A stretch of 64,000 nucleotides of DNA. Origin: Capsicum annuum. Taxonomy: Eukaryota; Streptophyta; Magnoliopsida; Solanales; Solanaceae. The number at the start of each line of letters is the position of its first letter. Within the stretch, counting starts at the first letter, position 1. Below, piece after piece: positions 57,087 through 64,000 of the stretch. The notes below the pieces were generated by a model that saw nothing but the letters and a program-made list of their open reading frames with translations, was not told the origin of the DNA and searched no databases. The DNA lies in NCBI RefSeq assembly GCF_002878395.1, contig NC_061115.1, forward strand, positions 215,045,921-215,109,920, written 5' to 3'. The position numbers and the translations under genes are program-made.

Positions 57087-58172
57087 CTACTGCTTAGCAT
57101 CCTTCCCCTTATCAACTGTTGCTTCTAAATTGACATTTGTGTTATTGTCATTCAGTGTTGCAAAAGTATTACCAGTAATTATTTCCTTATACTTCTCCTT
57201 ATTGATAGTTCTCCATTCATTTCTGCCTCTTCCCTGATGGCTTCCCCTTCTATTATCCCCTTTAATTTCTTTTTTGTTCTTTATAACCATCATTATCATC
57301 TTTGATATCATTGCCTTTATTATTCTATCCACTTCCACTTCCTTCTTTCTTATGCTTATTGTTTGTCGTAACATGTGCTTTGTTGGAGTCTATATTCTTC
57401 TCTTCTCCCTCCTCTTTTGGGTATAATTTTGGGTGCAAGACAAAACATTCTTTTTCTGTATGTCCCTGCAGCATGCAAGTTTCACAATACTTTGGAACAT
57501 AGTCATATCTTATGTGAATCCACTTCTCCTTGATCTCATTATCCTTCTTCCTCATCCCAACATTTATTCTTTTTGGAAAATCCTCAAGTAAGTCCACCTC
57601 CACTTTGAATCTTGCACAACTTAGCCTTGTCTTATTTTGTGTTGCCATATGCACTTGCAATAATTTTCCTACAGCTGCTGCCAGTGAGAAGACTGTTTCT
57701 TGTCCAAAGAAATTTGGAGGGAGAGAAGTAAAAGATATCCAAGCAACCAATAATTATGGGTAATATAAAATTTTGATTTCGATAGCAAATGCACATAGTC
57801 TTCCATCCTTGTAGCTCTTATCAAAATTTGTCTGTTACTAAAGAGGCCAATATTCACCTCTCCTTTTAATTCACATTGTTGTAGGATCAATCTCCTTAGA
57901 TCTTGAATGTCAGGCCATCCATATGAGAATTTTTCTATTACTGCATATTGTAAGTCCTCATTTATAATCATTTGCTCCACTTCCTCTTCCTCCCATATGA
58001 TTCTAGGTTCACCATGGAGATATGCTATTTGCTTTATTGGAATTGACTTATATTGAGGCTTTTCAGATCTAAATGTACTTGCATAAGAAATCTTCGATGG
58101 TTCCTTCATAATAGTAGCTGGTTGGCCCAACCTCCAAAGATGGAGGCTGGCCAACGGCCATTAAGGCCATGA
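57087..58172 (-). pseudogene. LINE ORF1 (DUF4283 and CCHC zinc knuckle), frameshifted
   Basis: Pieces in order are ISYASTFRSEKPQYKSIPIK, IIWEEEEVEQMIINEDLQYA, VIEKFSYGWPDIQDLRRLI and QILIRATRMEDYVHLLSK (DUF4283). Next come WISFTSLPPNFFGQETVFSL and a knuckle CETCMLQGHTEKEC, then a basic low-complexity C-terminus. The protein would bind the LINE RNA. The start ATG at 58172 and the main frame (ATG at 58154) differ by a frameshift. Another shift lies near 57740. Confidence 0.85.
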
Positions 58173-58920
58173 AAGATCAGTATTAAAATTGATGATGACG
58201 GCCAGAGTTTGTAAAGAGAGTTTTGAGTGAATAAGTAAATAACAAGTGCAACAATAAAAAAAAACTATTGCAAAACTACAAAACAAAAAGAAGAATGTGA
58301 GAAAATAGTTGGAATTGTTAATATAAATTGATATCTGATTAGTTGATAGATTTTGTAAATAAAAAATAGTATGGGTATGTTTTGTAATATAGATTCTTAA
58401 ATTGTATATTTATGTGATTTTTCCAATTTTTTTTCTAACTTAACTTGGAGATGTCAAAATAGGTTTGGCTTGTGAGGTCGGTCCAATCCAACTCTTTAAT
58501 TGTGGAGTTAAATTAAATTCTTTCAGCCCACTTAGAAACGATATTTATAAGCACAACTTCGCTTGACTCGTCAGCCTTAGAGGTCTAACCCATTAGCCTC
58601 AGAGGTCAGCTCGTGGATTAAAAAATTATATAATACCACAACTTAACTACTGAGATTAGATTGAGCGATCCAATAATTTTCAACAGTAAAATCAAACTCT
58701 ATTTTTTTTTTCATTATGGCAAATCTATTATTTATTTAATAGCTTCGAATAGGATATCAAATATATTATCTATTTAATTTTAAATTATAGTGTTGTTACA
58801 TAAATTACCCGGATTAGCCACTATTGGGTTTATATTACCACTTAAAGTCTAATTTTCAATTAATTACAATTCATAGCCCCTCTTGCCTATAATTATTCCT
58901 AATTACAATTCATAGCATTT
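58173..58920. other. intergenic, no gene seen
   Basis: This includes a repeat of CAGCCTTAGAGGTCTAACCC / TTAGCCTCAGAGGTCAGCTC (about 58571 and 58592) and two copies of AATTACAATTCATAGC (about 58863 and 58903). No termini or frames are supportable. Confidence 0.4.
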
Positions 58921-59235
58921 CTCATGTATTTTCTCTCTTTTTCTATTTTCTGTTATTCTCTTCTTCTTTTTCCTTTTTCAGTTTTTTTCTTCAGTTTTTC
59001 TTTTCCTTTTTTTGTTGCTTTCTCTTTAGTTTTTCACTTTTTTCCTTTATACTTTTTATTCATTTTTTTTCTTTTTTTCCTTTTCATTTTTCTCCTTTTT
59101 TTTCTTCTTTTTTTTTTTTTTGTATTTTTTATCTATTTTCTATTACTCTCCTCTTTTTTTTTTTGTATTTTTTCTCCTTTTTCTCTCCTTTTTCTCCTTT
59201 TTTTTTCTTTTCAATATTTCTCCTTCTTTTCATTT
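58921..59235. repeat. polypyrimidine tract (T/C-rich, ~310 bp)
   Basis: This is almost pure T and C (TTTTTCTTTTCC-type runs). A 116-codon Phe/Ser/Leu frame across it is a composition artefact. It mirrors the purine tract at 60245-60475. Confidence 0.95.
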
Positions 59236-60244
59236 GTGCGAACTAGCAAACACAAACACAAGTGTGAACTATAAAATACAAATACAAATACAAGTGCAAA
59301 CTATAAAATATAAATTCAAATGTGAACTATAACATATAAATACAAGTGTGAACTATAAAATATAAATACAAAAGCGAACTATAACATATAAATACAAATG
59401 TGAACTATCATTTGTATTTTTTAATTATTGAAAAGGAACGATTGATTTTCTTTCTACGAATACTTATTTGTATGTATTGATACTAGTTGTATTTATTTAT
59501 ACAAATAAATACAACTCAAATTTTTATACAAATACAATATATACAAATACATATTGTATTTGTATTTGTAAAATCATTTGTTTCATTTGTTTGTCATTGT
59601 ATTTGTATCAAGTGATATTTGTTTATTTACAAATATGAATGATAATTTTGATATACAAATACAAACGGTACATGTGTATCAAATGATACATTACATATTT
59701 ATATATTTTAGAATCACGAAAATATAATTAATGCATTTACTTGTTTGTATACAAATACAAATGATAAATTGTACATAGTCACGACTAAATACAATATGCA
59801 ATCATGCAACTTACAAATACAAATACAAAATAATTTCTTAAAAATAAAAGGTAATGAAAAAAATAGAATACAAATACAAGTATAATCCAAATATAATCTA
59901 AATGTACAAACACAATAAAACCATAATATAAATATAATCCAATATAATATGCAATCAATTATAAAATACAAATACAAAATAGTTCTTTAAAATACAAGTG
60001 TGAATTATATAAAACATAAATGATTGCGCAAACTAACAAATACAAATACAAGTGCGAACTATTAAATATAAATACAAATGAAAACTATAAAATTTAAATA
60101 CAAGTGCAAACTTTAAAATACAAATACAAATACAGTTTTATCAATAAATATAAAAATATAAATGGCGGTGTGACTACAAATACAATAAACAATTGTGGTA
60201 TTTACCTTATCATCCATGACTTGTGCTCGACTAGTCATATTTTT
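59236..60244. repeat. ACAAATACAA / GTGCGAACTATAAAAT repeat block
   Basis: Irregular repeats of TACAAATACAAGTGTGAACT and ATAAAATATAAATACAA fill 59236-59410 and 59990-60130. The middle holds TTGTATTTGTATTTGTA in the opposite orientation (about 59550-59600). No coding content. Confidence 0.85.
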
Positions 60245-60475
60245 CGAAAATACCAAAAAAATAAAATAGAACAAAAAAATAATAAAGAAAATAAGTACTA
60301 AAAAGAAAACAAAAAAAATCAAAGAAGAAAGAGAAATAGAAGTTAGAGATTAAAGAGAGAAAAAAAAGAAAAAAAGAAATAAACGAAAAAAATAAAAGTA
60401 GGAAAAAATAGAAAAAAAAAGAAGAAAAAACGGGAAAAACACAAAAAATAAAAATATATAAAAAAGATAATGGTA
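60245..60475. repeat. polypurine tract (A/G-rich, ~230 bp)
   Basis: Runs such as AAAGAAAAAAAGAAATAAAC and GAAAAAAAAAGAAGAAAAAA. Together with the pyrimidine tract at 58921 it brackets the ACAAATACAA block symmetrically. Confidence 0.9.
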
Positions 60476-60765
60476 GTGTTAGGCAAGAAAATATTCAGTT
60501 CAACGAGATAAGCGTGATTATGATTTTTTTCTTTTTAAAAATATTAAATTTCATTTTTAGCGCGACTAAATAGGGACTGTATTCATATTTTATATGAATA
60601 CAGACTATCTGTAAAACTGAATACAACGGGCATAAATTGAATACAACGTCTATAAATGGTACTTATATAAAATGTGGCTATGGAAGGTGGGTTTTATAGA
60701 AAAATGCTGCTATTTTTTAAAGATCCCCTTATTTTATTACTAGGTTTTATGTATTCTGAACTGTA
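60476..60765. other. AT-rich spacer, no gene seen
   Basis: This holds a TATTCATATTTTATATGAATA palindrome at about 60580 and two GAATACAACG copies near 60620 and 60640. No gene or terminus is recognised. Confidence 0.4.
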
Positions 60766-60774
60766 ATTTAGAAC

Positions 60775-60935
60775 AATAACAAAAATAAAACAAAAGACAC
60801 CACTCGTCCCCTTGATTCAAACACGAACTAATTTTTCTATCGCAACACATTAAAAAATAAAACAAAATCTTAGCCAAAAGCAAAGAATTCTTCAATAAAG
60901 ACACCACTCGTTTCCTTGATTCAAACACGAACTAA
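60775..60935 (+). repeat. ~38-bp direct repeat flanking a 90-bp spacer
   Basis: AAGACACCACTCGTCCCCTT with GATTCAAACACGAACTAA (about 60795-60830) recurs as AAGACACCACTCGTTTCCTT with GATTCAAACACGAACTAA (about 60898-60935). The second copy runs directly into the hAT-like end. Confidence 0.85.
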
Positions 60936-61817
60936 GGGTGTCAAGTGGGCTGATCCGGGCCGGGTTGTGGTTAAGTGGACCGGACCGGGTCCGGATTCAA
61001 CAGTAAATTTTTTAAAAACAACCCTGAATCGGCCCACTTAGCCTAACCCGGTCTAACCCACCTAAACTGGGTCAAACACGGTTAAAAATTTGGCCAAAAC
61101 CGGTTAAAAACCAGAAAAAAATCTAATATACACTATATATACCACCTATATACATTTTAAATACGTTAAACAATATATATACACTATATATATAGTATAT
61201 ACACATATAAACAATTACACATGTTATCGTGTAGACGAATTACTCTAAATAAAACATATACTACAAAATATATCATACAATATAATGATATATATAATAA
61301 TTTATAAAACATATACACATGTAAATATTAAATATATACGTCTAAAGAAGATATATACATATATATACATACCATTCAATATATACGTACTACTTTAAGT
61401 AAAATATACTACAATATATACACACACAATATATATAGTTATATACTAATTTATAAAACATATACACATGTATACGTTAAATATATACGTCTATAGAAGA
61501 TATATACAAATATATACGTACCATTCAATATATACGTACTACTTTAAATAAAATATACTACAATATATATGCAATAATATATACACACACTATATATATA
61601 GTTATATACTAATTTATAAAACATATACACATGTATACATTAAATATATATGTCTATAGAAGATATATACACCTATATACGTACCATTCAATATATACGT
61701 ACTAATTTAAATAAAATATACTACAATATATACACACACTATATATACAGTTATATACTAATTTATAAAACATATACACATGTATACGTTAAATATATAC
61801 GTCTATAGAAGATATAT

Positions 61818-61917
61818 NNNNNNNNNNNNNNNNNNNNNNNNNNNNNNNNNNNNNNNNNNNNNNNNNNNNNNNNNNNNNNNNNNNNNNNNNNNNNNNNNNN
61901 NNNNNNNNNNNNNNNNN
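61818..61917. other. assembly gap, 100 N
   Basis: Exactly 100 N inside the satellite, flanked on the right by a long TA run. The round size suggests a placeholder for an unknown length. Confidence 0.98.
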
Positions 61918-61956
<39 letters not shown>

Positions 61957-62288
61957 TACAATATCTACACACACTATATATATAGTTATACACTAATTTA
62001 TAAAACATATAAACATGTATACGTTAAATATATACGTCAATAGAAGATATATACACATATATATATACCATTCAATATATACGTACTACTTTAAATAAAA
62101 TATACTATAATATATATACTACATATATACACACACTATATATATAGTTATATAATAATTTATAAAACATATACACATGTATACGTTAAATATATACATC
62201 TATAGAAGATATATACACATATATACGTATCATTCAATATATATGTACTACTTTAAATAAAATATACTACAATATATATATATATATA

Positions 62289-62388
62289 NNNNNNNNNNNN
62301 NNNNNNNNNNNNNNNNNNNNNNNNNNNNNNNNNNNNNNNNNNNNNNNNNNNNNNNNNNNNNNNNNNNNNNNNNNNNNNNNNNNNNNNN
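62289..62388. other. assembly gap, 100 N
   Basis: A second run of exactly 100 N in the satellite, preceded by (TA)n. The true length is probably unknown. Confidence 0.98.
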
Positions 62389-63444
62389 CATATATATACG
62401 TATCATTCAATATATATGTACTACTTTAAATAAAATATACTACAATATATATATATATATACTACAATATGTACACACACTATATATATAGTTATACACT
62501 AATTTATAAAACATATACACATGTATACGTTAAATATATACATCTATAGAAGATACATACACATATATACGTACCATTCAATATATACGTCAATAGAAGA
62601 TATATACACATATATACGTATCATTCAATATATATTTACTACTTTAAATAAAATATACTACAATATGTACACACACTATATATATAGTTATACACTAATT
62701 TATAAAACATATACACATGTATACATTGAATATATACGTCAATAGAAGATATATGCACATATATACGTACCATTCAATATATACGCACTACTTTAAATAA
62801 AATATACTACTATATATATACTACAATATATACACATGCTATATATATAGTTATACACTAATTTATAAAACATATACACATGTATACGTTAAATATATAC
62901 GTCTATAGAAGATATATAAACATATATATGTACCATTCAATAAATATGTAGTACTTTAAATAAAATATACTACAATATATATTTACTACAATACACACAC
63001 ACTATATATATAGTTATACACTAATTTATAAAACATATACATGTGTATATGTTAAATATATACGTCTATAGAAGATACATAAACATATACGTACCATTCA
63101 ATATATAGGTACTACTTTAAATAAAATATACTTCAATATATACACACACTATATATATAGTTATATATTAATTTATAAAATATATACACATGTATACGCT
63201 AAATATATACGTCTGTAGAAGATATATACACATATATACGTACTATTCAATATATACATACTACTTCAAATAAAATATACTACAATATATATACTACAAT
63301 ATATACACACACTGTATATATAGTTATATACTAATTTATAAAACATATACACATGTATATGTTAAATATATACGCCTATAAAAGATATAGACACATATAT
63401 ATGTACCATTCAATATATATGTACTACTTTAAATAAAATATACT

Positions 63445-63492
<48 letters not shown>

Positions 63493-64000
63493 TATATATA
63501 TATACTACAATATATACACACACTATATATATAGGTATATACTAATTTATAAAAAATATACACATGTATACGTTAAATATATACGTCTATAGAGGATATA
63601 TACACATATATACGTACCATTCAATATATACGCATTACTTTAAATAAAATATACTACAATGTATACACACACTATATATATAGTTATATACTAATTTATA
63701 AAACATATACACATGTGTACGTTAAATATATACATCTATAGAAGATATATACACATATATACGTACCATTCAATGTATGTACTACTTTAAATAAAATATA
63801 TACTGCAATATATATATACTACAAATCTACAATATACACACACACTAAATATATAGTTATATACTAATTTCTAAAACATATACGCATGTATGCGTTAAAT
63901 ATATACTACTTTAGAAGATATATACACATATCTACGTACCATTCAATATATACGTACTACTTTAAATAAAATATACTACAATATATATACTACAATATAT

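Larger units (their letters stand above)
52700..58172 (-). mobile_element. nearly full-length, decayed L1-type LINE with RNase H
   Basis: In minus-strand order: ORF1 with DUF4283 and zinc knuckle (58172-57087), endonuclease (56549-55896), reverse transcriptase (about 55400-54250), zf-RVT (53830-53537) and RNase H-like domain (about 53400-52870). The order and about 5.4-kb length are those of plant L1 LINEs. Multiple frameshifts and stops split every domain, so it is inactive. The 3' end near 52700 and the absence of a clear poly(A) or target duplication make the exact borders uncertain. Confidence 0.88.
60935..64000 (+). mobile_element. hAT-like element, left end, with satellite interior (continues past window)
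   Basis: The start AAGGGTGTCAAGTGGGCTGA, then CCGGGCCGGGTTGTGG and many ACCGG/CCGGT direct and inverted short repeats to 61110, resembles subterminal structure of non-autonomous plant hAT elements. The remaining 2.9 kb are an AT-rich satellite. The right end, transposase and target duplication are not in the window, so class and extent are inference. Confidence 0.5.
61130..64000. repeat. AT-rich satellite, ~150-165-bp unit, about 17 or more copies
   Basis: Each unit has CACACACTATATATATAGTT, ACTAATTTATAAAACATATA, CACATGTATACGTTAAATAT, ATACGTCTATAGAAGATATA, CGTACCATTCAATATATACG and TACTACTTTAAATAAAATAT. Spacing of ACCATTCAAT is about 149, 163 and 161 bp where measurable. One unit near 62573-62620 is a 47-bp partial duplication. 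Several copies carry expanded (TA)n runs. The array continues past the right edge. Confidence 0.95.

Noticed and set aside
58924..59274. 116-codon Phe-rich hydrophobic frame that resembles a membrane protein
   Set aside because: It lies entirely in a T/C-rich tract, and composition alone explains it.
61763..62043. Open frames spanning the first N gap
   Set aside because: They are formed by undefined bases and TA repeats.

Overview
This is 64 kb of AT-rich, repeat-dominated plant nuclear DNA, almost certainly from the nightshade family (Solanaceae). Capsicum (pepper) is my best guess. The grounds are spliced plant-type genes, an R1-like (late-blight-resistance type) NLR fragment, a Solanaceae-type tRNA-derived SINE, LTR retrotransposons ending in CGTGACA, and many CTGTTGCAACAGAT-type repeats. 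The species is inference. Two runs of exactly 100 N near the right end are assembly gaps.

Only one gene looks intact: a ten-exon GPI-anchored-type A1 aspartic protease (19071-28949, +). Its reconstructed exons give an uninterrupted 488-codon frame. Part of its upstream region and its first exon have been copied several times nearby, at 12.8-13.3 kb, 14.9-16.25 kb, 19.46-19.69 kb and, inverted, 19.9 kb. A second gene, a plastid-type class I phospholipase A1 (8999-10270, +), is complete except for one in-frame TGA. A related lipase fragment lies at 5885-6250, directly against the end of an LTR.

Layout: 1-2.4 kb, tandem repeats, a CACTA-like end and a foldback hairpin. 2.48-5.88 kb, the 3' part of a Tat/Ogre-like LTR retrotransposon. 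5.9-12.3 kb, lipase fragment, Stowaway MITE, lipase gene and LTR-like sequence. 12.8-29 kb, aspartic protease region with MITEs, a small complete copia element and LINE pieces. 29.2-30.7 kb, a tandem repeat array carrying a hAT-like element that itself carries a SINE. 30.694-40.030 kb, a complete LTR retrotransposon with GATAT target duplication, PBS and PPT, whose interior holds fragments of disease-resistance (NLR) genes instead of gag-pol. 41.6-52.6 kb, a CACTA-like end followed by GRF zinc-finger and DUF1985/Ulp1-type gene remains set among AACAGAT-motif repeats, including a 526-bp tandem repeat. 52.7-58.2 kb, a nearly full-length but decayed LINE on the minus strand. 58.9-60.5 kb, a pyrimidine tract, ACAAATACAA repeats and a purine tract. 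60.9-64 kb, a hAT-like end followed by an AT-rich satellite of about 150-165 bp units.

The most notable object is the LTR retrotransposon carrying a TNL / R1-type CNL / TNL mosaic. It has the structure expected of retrotransposon-borne duplication of resistance genes, which has been described in pepper genomes.
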